Shown here one piece after another: positions 18,659 to 27,917 of a DNA stretch of 64,000 nt. Numbering within the stretch: position 1 is the stretch's first letter; each line of letters starts with the position of its first letter. This DNA is from Staphylococcus pettenkoferi. GTDB taxonomy: Bacteria; Bacillota; Bacilli; Staphylococcales; Staphylococcaceae. The notes under the pieces were generated by a model. That model ran no database searches, was not told the DNA's origin, and saw nothing but the letters and a program-made list of their open reading frames with translations. The stretch lies in NCBI RefSeq assembly GCF_002902685.1, contig NZ_PPRN01000001.1:1-64000 (forward strand). Reading direction: 5' to 3'. Position numbers and translations under genes: made by a program.

Positions 18659-18742
18659 GTGCCACAATGTGGTTTCCATAAGCCTAGATTACGTGTATAA
18701 CTATGATATTGATTCCACGTTAAATCCTTCCCATTGTAGCAC
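18659..18742 (-). promoter_or_regulatory. Structured 5' leader of mpfA with tiny upstream ORF
   Basis: On the minus strand GTGCTACAATG (18732-18742) can pair over its full 11 bases with CATTGTGGCAC (18659-18669), with one G-U pair, closing an ~84-base domain. The 5' arm contains an ATG behind GGGAGG that opens a four-codon frame (18734-18720, M-G-R-I-stop). This resembles a riboswitch or leader-peptide control region, but it does not match the M-box or yybP-ykoY motifs as I know them. Confidence 0.5.
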
Positions 18743-18828
18743 CTCCCTAAAAAAGACGTATTGTATCCATAATAGCATATTTCTAAACAATTTTAATAGT
18801 ATATCACACTAAAAAGTTGGCTTTTACA

Positions 18829-19980
18829 CTAGAACTCATGAAGCTCGCCACCTTTAATCGTCGCGATAACTTCAGTGTGCGTACCCGTAATTACGATGTC
18901 TGCATCTTTTCCCACAACAAGACTGCCCTTACTGCTATCTACACCTAACGCACGTGCTTGGTTCATGCTCGTTACACGCCACAATTCTTCAAGGTTCGCA
19001 CCCGTAAACTGTTTCAAATTCTCTAAACCGTCGTTCATACGTAGAATACTTCCAGCAAGCGAACCACTCGCCAAGCGGGCTTCAGAACCTTTGACATGCA
19101 CGTTCTGTCCACCTAAATCATATTCTCCTTCAGGCATGCCTTTCGCACGCATCGCATCAGTGATGAGATAAAAATGCTCGTTACCTTTCTGTTTGTACGC
19201 AATCGCCACAGCTGCCGGATGTGAATGCACACCGTCAACGATGATTTCTGTAGCGAGATGATCATTCGTCCAAGCAGCCCCAAAGACGCCAGGGTTACGA
19301 TGTTCAAACGGCGTCGCTGCGTTATAGAGGTGAGTGATATGTTTCGCACCATGTTCGACCGCTTCATTCGCCTCATCAAACGTCGCTACTGTATGCCCCA
19401 TTGAGAAGATAATGTCATCGTGTAGAGCTTCTAACGTTTCATGTGCACCTTCAACTTCTGGAGCGAACGTAATAATCTTGATCAATTGATTTGCAACATC
19501 TTGGAAATGACGAATCTTCTCTACAGACGGACGTTGCACATAAGCAGGGTTCTGCGCTCCCACTTTATGTTCAGAAATAAATGGACCCTCCAAATGTACA
19601 CCTAAGATTTCTGCTTCTTCTGTAGAAGATTGTTTATCTTTATAAGTAGCAATCGTACTGAGCGCACGTTCGACGTTCTCATCGGATTGCGTCATCGTCG
19701 TCGCTAGGAAACTTGTCGTACCTTCACTTAAGAGATTCTGTGCTAAATGCTGTAAACCTTCTTCTGAAGCGTCCATGGCATCCTTGCCATATCCGCCATG
19801 GATATGAATATCGATGAAGCCGGGTAAGATATCGTGTCCTTGTGCGTCGTAAGTCTTCAACTCACCTGTGTAATCACCGGAGGCAATTTCTGTTATCTTA
19901 CCGTCTTTGACTACCAAGTAGCCACGATCGATCACTTTATCTTCTGTATAAATTTTGCCGTTAGTAATGACATATTCCAT
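18829..19980 (-). CDS. nagA: N-acetylglucosamine-6-phosphate deacetylase
   Basis: Removes acetate from GlcNAc-6-phosphate, feeding amino sugars from wall turnover or uptake into glycolysis and wall synthesis. The 383-residue amidohydrolase shows the metal site in DIHIHGGYGKDA, the ligand Glu in LGVHLEGPF, His motifs SMGHTVATFDEA and THLYNAATP, and the Asp of LITDAMRAKG. AAGGTC precedes the ATG. NagB is not adjacent. Monocistronic, just downstream of the fru operon terminator. Confidence 0.94.
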   Translation of the reverse strand: MEYVITNGKIYTEDKVIDRGYLVVKDGKITEIASGDYTGELKTYDAQGHDILPGFIDIHIHGGYGKDAMDASEEGLQHLAQNLLSEGTTSFLATTMTQSDENVERALSTIATYKDKQSSTEEAEILGVHLEGPFISEHKVGAQNPAYVQRPSVEKIRHFQDVANQLIKIITFAPEVEGAHETLEALHDDIIFSMGHTVATFDEANEAVEHGAKHITHLYNAATPFEHRNPGVFGAAWTNDHLATEIIVDGVHSHPAAVAIAYKQKGNEHFYLITDAMRAKGMPEGEYDLGGQNVHVKGSEARLASGSLAGSILRMNDGLENLKQFTGANLEELWRVTSMNQARALGVDSSKGSLVVGKDADIVITGTHTEVIATIKGGELHEF

Positions 19981-20051
19981 AATTTGACCTTCTTTATGTT
20001 TAGAGTAGTAACTTTATTTTACAATAACATCGCAAGCGACGCATCTCTTTA

Positions 20052-20096
20052 GTTAAAAAGACCTGCATCGTCAATGATTTCGAACAATGCAGGTCT
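20052..20096 (-). terminator. fru operon terminator
   Basis: AGACCTGCAT/ATGCAGGTCT, a 10-bp stem with an 18-base loop, followed by a T-run on the minus strand, about 85 bp after the fruA stop. Confidence 0.75.
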
Positions 20097-20180
20097 CGCA
20101 ACATCTTCAATTACTTTCAATACTTACTATCATTTTACAAAATCTATTTGCCTTAAAAACTTCACTTACTACTACGTTAA

Positions 20181-22127
20181 CTATTCGTCCATAGCTTGAG
20201 AAGCTTGGATTTCATCTTCAGAGAGTTTCGGTTTAATAATTCCGTAGATAATCGCGCTGACTAACGCACCGACCACGATAGCTAAGAGTGTTTGAAGTGA
20301 GTGACCAAAGTCTGTACCAAATACGACGAAGATACCGCCGTGTGGTGCTCGGATAGCTGAACCGAGTCCTAAAGCAATCGCACCACCGATACCTGAACCA
20401 ATCATCATAGATGGAATGACACGGATCGGGTCAGCCGCCGCAAACGGAATCGCACCCTCAGTGATGAAGGATAAGCCCATCACATAGTTCGGAACGATAG
20501 AACCGCGTTGTGCTTTCGTAAATTTCTTACGGAAGATGAGCATTGCTGTCGCAAGTGCAATCGGTGGCACCATACCGCCGACCATTGCAGCAGTAATCGG
20601 TGCTGTATTCCCTTCGATTAACGCTGCAGTCGCAAAGACGTACGCTGCTTTGTTGAAAGGACCACCCATGTCAATCGCCATCATTGCGCCGACGACGAGA
20701 CCGAGTATCATCACATTAGCACCGGATAAACTATTTAAACCGTGAAGTAATAAGTGGTTTAACCATGCTGCAGGCGGATTGATCACATAAATCAATGCTA
20801 AGCCTGTAATCGTTACAGATAAGATTGGATAAATTAATGTAGGTTTCAACCCTTCAAGCGCTTGTGGAATACGACTGAAGAGCTTTTTAATACCTTCAGT
20901 TAAGTAACCCGCTAAGAAACCTGCAATAATACCACCGATAAATCCGGAATCACCCGATACGGCAAGCATACCACCAACTAAACCAGCAGCGAAACCAGGT
21001 TTGTCGGCAATACTACGTGCGATGTAACCAGACAAGATTGGAATGATGAGCGCAAATGCACTGTTTTTACCAATGTTCCATAACTGTTCTGCAAACGGAA
21101 TATATTCTTTGCTCTTAGGATCGAAAGAGTTCGTACCCATGAGGAAGACGATAGCCATCAAGATACCACCAGCGATAACGAGTGGTAGCATATTGGAGAC
21201 ACCGTTCATCAAGTGTTTGTAAATCGTCTTACCGACACTTTGTTTCTCATTTGTACCGCCGCTCGTGTTCTTGCTATCTCCACGTGCAACGAACGGTTGA
21301 CGCGACGTATCTTGCGCCATGTTAATTAGCTCTTCAGGACGTTTAATCCCGTCAGCTACTGGAACTTCTACGACATTCTTGCCGTCAAAGCGATCTGTTT
21401 CAACGTGCACATCTGCTGCAACGATGATTCCAGTAGCTTTCTCGATATCCTCGCGTGTGAGTCGATTCTTCACACCGCCAGAACCATTTGTTTCTACTTT
21501 AATGTTGACGTCCATCTTGCCCGCTTGTTTCTTCAAGGCATCACGTGCCATGTACGTATGTGCAATACCTGTTGGACAAGCAGTGACTGCGAGGATATAA
21601 GGTTTCTCTTCTTCGCCTGCAGGAACACCACTCGCATCTTCTGCAACTTCTTCTGTTTCCTCGTCAGTGGCTTCGTCATCTGCTTTATTAATAATATTCA
21701 ATACTTCTTCTGGCGAGTTAGCTGCAAGTAGTTCAGCACGTACTTGGTCATCCATGAGTATGCCAGATAATTTCGCTAAGGCATCCAAATGGGTTTGAGC
21801 GCCGCCAGCAGGTGCTGCAATCATAAAGAAGAGGTGTGCAGGTTGCATGTCTAAACTTTGATAATCTACACCTGCTTGGGATTTACCGAAAGCAATTGCA
21901 GGTTGTTCTACTGCTTCTACTTTCGCGTGAGGAATGGCAATACCTTCACCAATTCCTGTTGTGCTTTGTGCTTCACGATCAAAAATCGCTTGTTGATATG
22001 CTGCTTTGTCATTCAATTTCCCTGCTTGGTCGAGTTGATCAACCAATTCATTGATCACACCGTCTTTGTCTGAAGCTGACAATTCCATAGCAATGGTGTC
22101 TTTCGTTAATAATTCGGTAATTCTCAT
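20181..22127 (-). CDS. fruA: PTS fructose transporter FruA (EIIABC)
   Basis: Imports fructose and phosphorylates it to fructose-1-phosphate. Domain order: EIIA (about 1-150, phospho-His67 in GIAIPHAKV), a Glu/Asp-rich linker, EIIB (about 175-275, active Cys in VTACPTGIAHTYMA) and EIIC with about eight to ten helices (about 300-630). I start at ATG 22127 after GGGAGTG, giving 648 residues; a further 18 codons upstream lack a ribosome site. Last gene of fruR-fruK-fruA, 91 bp after fruK. Confidence 0.96.
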   Translation of the reverse strand: MRITELLTKDTIAMELSASDKDGVINELVDQLDQAGKLNDKAAYQQAIFDREAQSTTGIGEGIAIPHAKVEAVEQPAIAFGKSQAGVDYQSLDMQPAHLFFMIAAPAGGAQTHLDALAKLSGILMDDQVRAELLAANSPEEVLNIINKADDEATDEETEEVAEDASGVPAGEEEKPYILAVTACPTGIAHTYMARDALKKQAGKMDVNIKVETNGSGGVKNRLTREDIEKATGIIVAADVHVETDRFDGKNVVEVPVADGIKRPEELINMAQDTSRQPFVARGDSKNTSGGTNEKQSVGKTIYKHLMNGVSNMLPLVIAGGILMAIVFLMGTNSFDPKSKEYIPFAEQLWNIGKNSAFALIIPILSGYIARSIADKPGFAAGLVGGMLAVSGDSGFIGGIIAGFLAGYLTEGIKKLFSRIPQALEGLKPTLIYPILSVTITGLALIYVINPPAAWLNHLLLHGLNSLSGANVMILGLVVGAMMAIDMGGPFNKAAYVFATAALIEGNTAPITAAMVGGMVPPIALATAMLIFRKKFTKAQRGSIVPNYVMGLSFITEGAIPFAAADPIRVIPSMMIGSGIGGAIALGLGSAIRAPHGGIFVVFGTDFGHSLQTLLAIVVGALVSAIIYGIIKPKLSEDEIQASQAMDE

Positions 22128-22218
22128 CTTGTTCACTCCCAACAATGATTGTTCAATTTCAATATTCATGTTCGTCTTCACTGTGTGCGTTCGTCTTGAT
22201 TACCTTGTGCCGAAGTAG

Positions 22219-23136
22219 TTACGCATCAATGGACGTGATTTGTACTTGTTGTCGAATGCGATCGATGCTGTCCTTTTCCGCTAAATCATCATTAAAGGCT
22301 GTTGCAGTACCCGACGCAACGGCTTGAGCAAAAGCTTCTTCGATAGATTGGCCTTGATCCAATCCTGCAACCATTCCGGCAACTGTGCTATCTCCTGAAC
22401 CTACTGTGTTAACGACCCGTCCAGTAGGCACCTGCGCTTTCAACCGTCTTTCAGCATCCATGTAGATCGCACCTTCTCCGCCTAGAGAAATAATGACAGA
22501 TTGTGCACCTTTCTCGAGGATATGTTGGCCACAGCGTACAACGTCTGCATCAGATTGAATGGTCGTGTCAAACATCATTTCAAGCTCATCTTTATTTGGT
22601 TTGATGAAGCGTGGGTGGTAATCCAATACCGATTCCACTAGTTCTTTTTCAGCATCTACCACAAACTGTGCCCCTGTATGACTTAAGATTTCGACAATTT
22701 GTCGATACGCATCTCTAGGCAAACTTTTCGGCATACTACCTGCAATCACAACCGTATCCTGTTCAGTTGTCTCTCGCATTTGTTGTAAAAGGGCTTCAAA
22801 TTGCGCTTCAGTCACTTGCGGTCCTGGCGCATTAATTTCAGTTTCCGTATCTGTTTTCAACTTAATATTAATACGCGTATCTTCAGACGTTTCGATAAAA
22901 CGCGCTTCAATACCCTGACTTTCTAATTGTTCACGTATAAATTGACCCGGGAAACCACCCGCAAAGCCAAGTGCTGTTGTGGGCGTATCCAACGTCTGCA
23001 GCACACGCGATACATTGATACCCTTTCCACCTGCAAACTTCTGCGTCGAAGTTGCACGATTCAGTCCTTCAAGTTGAAAGTCTTCTGTATAGACGACATA
23101 GTCAATAGAAGGATTGAGTGTTACCGTGTAAATCAT
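22219..23136 (-). CDS. fruK: 1-phosphofructokinase
   Basis: Phosphorylates fructose-1-phosphate, the FruA product, to fructose-1,6-bisphosphate. PfkB/ribokinase-family signatures: GGKGINVSRVL near residue 38 and the C-terminal VNTVGSGDSTVAGMVAG with the catalytic Asp. 305 residues, as usual. The ATG overlaps the fruR stop by 4 bp, implying coupling. Confidence 0.95.
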   Translation of the reverse strand: MIYTVTLNPSIDYVVYTEDFQLEGLNRATSTQKFAGGKGINVSRVLQTLDTPTTALGFAGGFPGQFIREQLESQGIEARFIETSEDTRINIKLKTDTETEINAPGPQVTEAQFEALLQQMRETTEQDTVVIAGSMPKSLPRDAYRQIVEILSHTGAQFVVDAEKELVESVLDYHPRFIKPNKDELEMMFDTTIQSDADVVRCGQHILEKGAQSVIISLGGEGAIYMDAERRLKAQVPTGRVVNTVGSGDSTVAGMVAGLDQGQSIEEAFAQAVASGTATAFNDDLAEKDSIDRIRQQVQITSIDA

Positions 23137-23891
23137 GTTAAACCTCCTATCAAGTGATACTGTTGAGCATATGACTGAAATACGTCTAAAGCGGTTATTT
23201 GTTCAGAAACGAGGACCGATACTGAGGAAGTTATCGGAACCGTCGCGAAATAAACTTTGTCATATTTCGTATGATCAGCTAGAACGTAAGTGTGAAAGCT
23301 AAAGTCAATCGCATACGCTTTAATCAATGCCTCTTGTTCATCTGGCGTCGTTAAACCGTGATGGAGATCTAAACCGTTAATCCCGATAAAAGCTTTATCA
23401 AAGCGATATTTCTTCAACGTTTCCAATGCATTAACGCCTACAGTAGCTAATGTCGTCGCTTTAACTTCGCCACCTAATGTTAACGTCTTGAAACCATATT
23501 TCAGTAACTCTTCCACATGTGTTAAACCGTTAGTTACCACGGTCACATGCTTCGCTTTGATAAATGGAATCATCTCCAGCGTCGTTGAACCAGCATCGAG
23601 AAAGATACAGTCATGATCTTCTACATATTCTGCTGCTTGACGCGCAATCTCTTGTTTCTCTTGTAAATTACGCGTGCGTTTGTCTGCGAGTTTCGCCTCT
23701 GTCACCACGGATTGATTTAATGCCGCGCCACCATGAACGCGAGAAAGCTTGCCCATCTGTTGCAGTTTAGACAAATCTCGTCGTACTGTCGACGCACTAC
23801 TTCCAGTATGGTCAACCAATTCTTGTAAGGTTAAGAATTCTTTGTTTCTCAATTCAGATAAAATCATTTCATGACGCTTCTCACTGATCAT
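23133..23891 (-). CDS. fruR: DeoR-family fructose operon repressor
   Basis: A 252-residue DeoR regulator: N-terminal winged helix (MISEKRHEMILSELRNKEF, DHTGSSASTVRRDLSKL; about 1-57) and a C-terminal sugar-phosphate-binding DeoRC domain (VTNGLTHVEELLKYG, TLGGEVKATTLATVG). Presumably relieved by fructose-1-phosphate, as in related systems. First gene of the fruRKA operon, so the operon is self-regulated. A sigma-A promoter with a cre-like site lies upstream. Confidence 0.92.
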   Translation of the reverse strand: MISEKRHEMILSELRNKEFLTLQELVDHTGSSASTVRRDLSKLQQMGKLSRVHGGAALNQSVVTEAKLADKRTRNLQEKQEIARQAAEYVEDHDCIFLDAGSTTLEMIPFIKAKHVTVVTNGLTHVEELLKYGFKTLTLGGEVKATTLATVGVNALETLKKYRFDKAFIGINGLDLHHGLTTPDEQEALIKAYAIDFSFHTYVLADHTKYDKVYFATVPITSSVSVLVSEQITALDVFQSYAQQYHLIGGLT

Positions 23892-23916
23892 CGCTCATCC
23901 ACCTCATTTCACCTTT

Positions 23917-23945
23917 ATTATAATGTCATCGCTTTCATAATTCAA
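23917..23945 (-). promoter_or_regulatory. fruR promoter with cre-like CcpA site
   Basis: On the minus strand TTGAAT (23940-23945), a 17-bp spacer and TATAAT (23917-23922). The spacer holds ATGAAAGCGATGACAT (23923-23938), one mismatch from the cre consensus WTGNNARCGNWWWCAW. Binding here by CcpA would block the promoter, giving carbon catabolite repression of fructose uptake. Confidence 0.7.
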
Positions 23946-24028
23946 TCATTTTTAACCAAATTCATTCAAAAACAATCACTGTATACACGAAAATATTCCA
24001 AAATCTGTCAAATTCGGTATACAATATG

Positions 24029-24285
24029 GGAGCAAGACAGAAATCCAAGATTTCGTAGTCTTGCCCCCTCAAGGATGACTAGAGTTCGAGAAAGCGATAG
24101 CTATCTCGAATTCAGTCAGCTACTGCGTAATTGTATATATAGAACTAACAGTTTCGTACTTATTCTTTCAATGTCAACACGATATTGAGACAGAAATCTA
24201 AGATTTCGTAGTCTTGCCCCCCGCACATGTCTGACTAGTAATTGAGAAAGCGTCAGCTATCTCAATTACAGATAGATACTGCGAT
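24029..24285. repeat. Two tandem copies of a staphylococcal intergenic repeat
   Basis: Units at about 24029-24130 and 24188-24285 share GACAGAAATC, AAGATTTCGTAGTCTTGCCC and a second hairpin. In unit 1 that hairpin is GAGTTCGAGA/TCTCGAATTC (24082-24113); in unit 2 it is TAATTGAGA/TCTCAATTA (24239-24268), so both arms changed together. A partial third copy sits at the left window edge. They fill most of the 500-bp gap between fruR and the deacylase. Confidence 0.75.
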
Positions 24286-24390
24286 AAGCATGAGTTAATA
24301 TCTTTATCAAAAATTAAGATCTCTCTAAATGAGATGACTTTATATCTATAGTTTATTCTTATTGTAATCTTCGAACGACACGTTCTGCTT

Positions 24391-24876
24391 CTAAATCACA
24401 CTTTGTGTAATATCTGCATACTGACCTTCAACGACTGTGATTAAATCTTGTGGCGCTACTTTAATTTGTGTGCCTCGCTCACCACCACTAATGTAGATAT
24501 AAGATAACAACGTCGCTGTCTCATCTAGTGTAGTAGGGAATAAGCGTTTCATTCCTACTGGGGAACATCCCCCTCTTATATATCCGGTCACTTGTTTCAG
24601 GTCGCGCATCGGCATGAGATTCAGTTTCTTCTCATGTACTGCCTTAGCAGCCGCTTTCAAGTCTAGTGTCTCTGTCACAGGAATAACAAAGACGTAATGC
24701 TCATGATTCGCATTCTCTAATACAAGGGTCTTAAAGACATGTTCTGGATCTTCTCCTAAACTATGCGCAATCGTTTCACCATCTTGATGGGAATCCTCAA
24801 CTTCATAATAATTAACTTCAAACTCTACGTCCGCGCGCTCCAACATGCGCATCGCATTAGTCTTTTTACGCTTCAT
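24391..24876 (-). CDS. ybaK: YbaK/EbsC-family aminoacyl-tRNA deacylase
   Basis: Hydrolyses mischarged tRNA, typically Cys-tRNA(Pro), in the cytoplasm. The fold is recognisable from VFKTLVLENANHEHYVFVIP, LDLKAAAKAVHEKKL and GYIRGGCSPVGMKR, where the conserved Lys and the GGxxPxG loop form the active site. The start at 24876 follows AGGAGG and gives 161 residues; a longer frame to 24921 crosses that ribosome site. It sits 64 bp after a hypothetical membrane-anchored protein gene in the same direction, possibly one transcript. Confidence 0.88.
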   Translation of the reverse strand: MKRKKTNAMRMLERADVEFEVNYYEVEDSHQDGETIAHSLGEDPEHVFKTLVLENANHEHYVFVIPVTETLDLKAAAKAVHEKKLNLMPMRDLKQVTGYIRGGCSPVGMKRLFPTTLDETATLLSYIYISGGERGTQIKVAPQDLITVVEGQYADITQSVI

Positions 24877-24939
24877 ACCTGACCCCTCCTTTCTGTCATT
24901 AAAAAATACAAACAAGCGCAATAACTTGTCTGTATTTAT

Positions 24940-25635
24940 TCAAATCGTAGGCTCTGCAATAGCTTGACCATCAGGCGTCACTCTAACTTTGTACTCCAGA
25001 TGCTTTGTAGGTTGTACGAATACATAACGCCAACCTGACTCATCATGGCTTCTCTTCCTATATCTATCCAAATCATGATTGTAAGTTTGTGCTGTGGTTC
25101 GCGCTATTACATCCGCTTCTCGCTCATCTATTTGAACGTGGTTTACCTTTGGCCGTTTCGGAATTTGATCATAGAGATGCACGTGCAAGTGTGGGTCGAC
25201 CGTTACGCGTTGATAGCTCTTAGGACGCTTGCTATCTATAAAGGTGAATTCATAGTATGGCTCACCCTTAGAAGTTTGTGCAAGTGTATAGTGGTGATAA
25301 CGTGATTGCATATGCGCGTTCTTCAAATGAGTGTCGGCTGCTTGACGCGCGCGTTGTAACGTTGGAAGCTGAGACAGGTCACTTTGATTTGCTGAAGTCT
25401 TAATCGAAGTATTCTCTACATCCTTATGAGGTACTTGTTTTGTTGCCGCATGAATCTCAGGATGCAACTTGAAATGCGCTTTCTTGTCCAAAGATACGCG
25501 TTCACCAGTACATCTAAAGATCAATTCATGCAACTTACATAACGCCTGGTGATTCGTTGCGATATAGATGAGACCAATCAAACAACTCGCCAATACGAAG
25601 GCAAATAGCGATAACATAATATTTTTTCCATTCAT
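24940..25635 (-). CDS. Membrane-anchored hypothetical protein
   Basis: A 231-residue protein with one N-terminal helix (about 6-26) and a basic, His-rich outer region with two similar parts (YYEFTFIDSKRPKSYQRVTVDP and WRYVFVQPTKHLEYKVRVTPDG), which look like PepSY-type beta hairpins. Two Cys (33, 42) follow the helix. I do not recognise the family with confidence. Same direction as the deacylase gene that follows. Confidence 0.6.
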   Translation of the reverse strand: MNGKNIMLSLFAFVLASCLIGLIYIATNHQALCKLHELIFRCTGERVSLDKKAHFKLHPEIHAATKQVPHKDVENTSIKTSANQSDLSQLPTLQRARQAADTHLKNAHMQSRYHHYTLAQTSKGEPYYEFTFIDSKRPKSYQRVTVDPHLHVHLYDQIPKRPKVNHVQIDEREADVIARTTAQTYNHDLDRYRKRSHDESGWRYVFVQPTKHLEYKVRVTPDGQAIAEPTI

Positions 25636-25801
25636 CTGCCAAGAAAGTACTCCTTTAGTATTTCCTATATCTTACCACGTACTTAACATATTTATTGTAA
25701 TATAGTTTGCAATTTAAAATAAACGTAATATAGGTAATATAAAGGTAACAGACGCCCTCATTTTACTGGCGTTTTTCAATATCACATGCCTACAAACTCT
25801 C

Positions 25802-26957
25802 TTAAACCTTGCGCTTACGTAAGGCTTTTTCAATAAAAATCACACCGATACCTAAAACCATCACTAACGTCGACATGTAGAGCGGAAAGTTATAATTCAC
25901 GTCGTATAATCCACCTGCTACGAGCGGGTCCGATAAAGTTTCCCATACTCGTAAAGGTTGAGTTGAGACCTCCTGCGAAGCCTTGACGGTTACCCGCGAT
26001 GTTTGAAAAGTAATTCGTTAACGCAGGTCGAATCATATCGAAACCGATAAAAACGACGAAACTAATAATCATAATCGTCCAATAGTGACTTGCGAAAGTT
26101 AATGAAATCAAAATAATGCCTGAATAAACTAACGCATAGTTAATAAACGTAAGTTCTTTCAAATACTTCATAAACTTATCAAATAGCAAGACTTGGAAGA
26201 TAGCGCCGAGTATACCGCCGCCTGTGATGGCAATCGAGATATCGAATGGCTGATAGTGCGCTTTGTCCGCAGTGTATAATGGGAACAGTGTTTCGAACGC
26301 GGATAAACCGAAAGCGAGAATGAGCGTAATTAACACAGGTGTCACGAACACTTTCCAATTAATCTTGCCTAACACGTCTGTTTGATAGTGTGTAAAACCA
26401 GCTTGCGTATGATGTTTCGGGTTGTGAAGTAACGTCACTGAAAGAATGAGTGCTAACACACCTGTCGTCCCAGCCATGTAGAACGGCAAACGGTGAGAGA
26501 ACTCGGCCAAGAAACCACCTAAACCAGGGCCTAGGATAAAACCTGAATTAATGATGGCTGACATATAACCAAAGTTCTTCGCTTTATCTTTCGGATTTGA
26601 AATATCCGCAATCATACCTGTTACACCAGGCATAATCATACCTGCACTCCAACCACCGAGCACACGTGAAACGATTAATAATGAGAATGTGTGACTCGTC
26701 GCAAAGAGAAACTCAGAAATTGAGAAAAGGACGAGACCTATACAAATGATGAGTTTCTTCCCTAACTTGTCTGCGAGCGTGCCTCCAAAGGGTGAAATAA
26801 TCATTTGGGCTAGTGCGAAGACGGCTACAAGTATACCGAGATCGCTCCCTTTTAATCCTAAATCTTTCAAATAGACTGGAAGAACTGGAATCACAAGACC
26901 AATACCTAGAAAGACAAGAAATATATTAAAGTATAAGATAAGAAATTGCTTCTTCAT
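25802..26957 (-). pseudogene. norA: Multidrug efflux pump NorA, interrupted by a one-base frameshift
   Basis: MFS drug/proton antiporter (fluoroquinolones, dyes, biocides). The first 344 residues match NorA throughout (MKKQFLILYFNIFLVFLGIGLVIPVLP; GWSAGMIMPGVTGMIAD), but after GNFIGP the frame reads ARSRWIIRREL and stops at 25890. Removing one C from the CCC run (plus-strand ggg at 25926-25928) restores LVAGGLYDVNYNF and a last membrane helix ending KALRKRKV at 25802, 384 residues in total, close to the usual 388. So this is either a genuine inactivating or slippage-prone mutation or a sequencing error. GGAGG precedes the ATG. Confidence 0.88.
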
Positions 26958-27301
26958 ATAGATCCTCCAATCCTATAATGATGTTATCTTTGATGTTCAA
27001 CAACTTATGATTGATACAAGACTTATCGCTCATATTATTTTATAATTTTAAACTATCCGTGCGTTCCTACACAATCAATACATATTATAAGCCGTTAACC
27101 GTTGCATAAAGCAGTACATCCTAGTATCATTTAAATTTCAATTCTCACATCTTGCGTGGGTTTCGCGTTAGTATTTAATAGTAGTTGCGCTTCATTACGA
27201 CGATACGATGATTGCGTAACATTGCGCAGTGGTGAACAATTATAAACACCGACGAAACCTGAAATGCTTAGATGTGAATTTCAATGAAAGTAGGTGACGT
27301 T
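26958..27301. other. Divergent promoter region between norA and a DUF1361 gene
   Basis: About 340 bp. On the minus strand a promoter-like TTGAAC-17-TATAGG lies just upstream of norA. NorA expression is known to respond to MgrA in S. aureus, but I could not single out a convincing binding site. No other structure was seen. Confidence 0.4.
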
Positions 27302-27916
27302 GTGAGCGCACGTTATATCGCTCGAATCGTCTTTCTCATATTATTTGTCTTATCTTTATTTGATCACATTTTTCAATTTATGACTTTGAATTTATTTTTA
27401 GCTTATGTACCGTTCGAACTGTGCTTCTTATTAAGACTATTTAAACCACAGCACCGTTTCGAATGGCCATTATTTGTCATATTTAGCTTAATCTTTATCT
27501 TTATGGTGCCGAATACGTTCTACATGATTACAGATTTAATCCATCTCAAGCAGTTTATCTTTAATTTCTACGCTGGTCTGAATTTAACTGAATGGATGTA
27601 TTTCACTTATCTCTTAGCTGGCGTCTTTCTCGCGCTATACTGTCTCGTACTCATGTTCCGTGAAATTCGTTATTTCACTCCGTATCGCTGGTTCAATCGC
27701 GCACTCATCTTGATCATGATGTGCTTAAACGGTTTCGGTATTTACATCGGTCGATTCTTGAGATTACATTCCGTTTATCTCATTAACGAACCTCTACGTA
27801 TCGTTCGTAAACTCGTGACTCAAGTCGACTTGAAAGCGATGGCCTTTGTATTGTTGATGGTCACCCTTCAACTCTTACTCTACATCTTTATGAAAGGAGT
27901 TCGTAGCTTCAATTAA
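27302..27916 (+). CDS. DUF1361-family membrane protein
   Basis: A 204-residue multi-pass protein (about six helices) with the conserved segment MVPNTFYMITDLIHLKQF and the tail motif GFGIYIGRFLRLHS typical of DUF1361. Function unknown. I prefer the GTG at 27302, five bases after AGGTGA; an in-frame ATG at 27284 has no good ribosome site. The next small membrane protein gene starts two bases after its stop, so they form an operon. Confidence 0.7.
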   Translation: MSARYIARIVFLILFVLSLFDHIFQFMTLNLFLAYVPFELCFLLRLFKPQHRFEWPLFVIFSLIFIFMVPNTFYMITDLIHLKQFIFNFYAGLNLTEWMYFTYLLAGVFLALYCLVLMFREIRYFTPYRWFNRALILIMMCLNGFGIYIGRFLRLHSVYLINEPLRIVRKLVTQVDLKAMAFVLLMVTLQLLLYIFMKGVRSFN

Positions 27917-27917
27917 T

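Noticed and set aside
18620-18742. M-box or yybP-ykoY riboswitch before mpfA
   Set aside because: The conserved sequences of those classes, as I know them, are not present, so the leader is described only as structured.
25749-25776. norA terminator with arms ACGCC/GGCGT
   Set aside because: The T-run lies on the plus-strand side, the wrong side for norA, and the stem is short.
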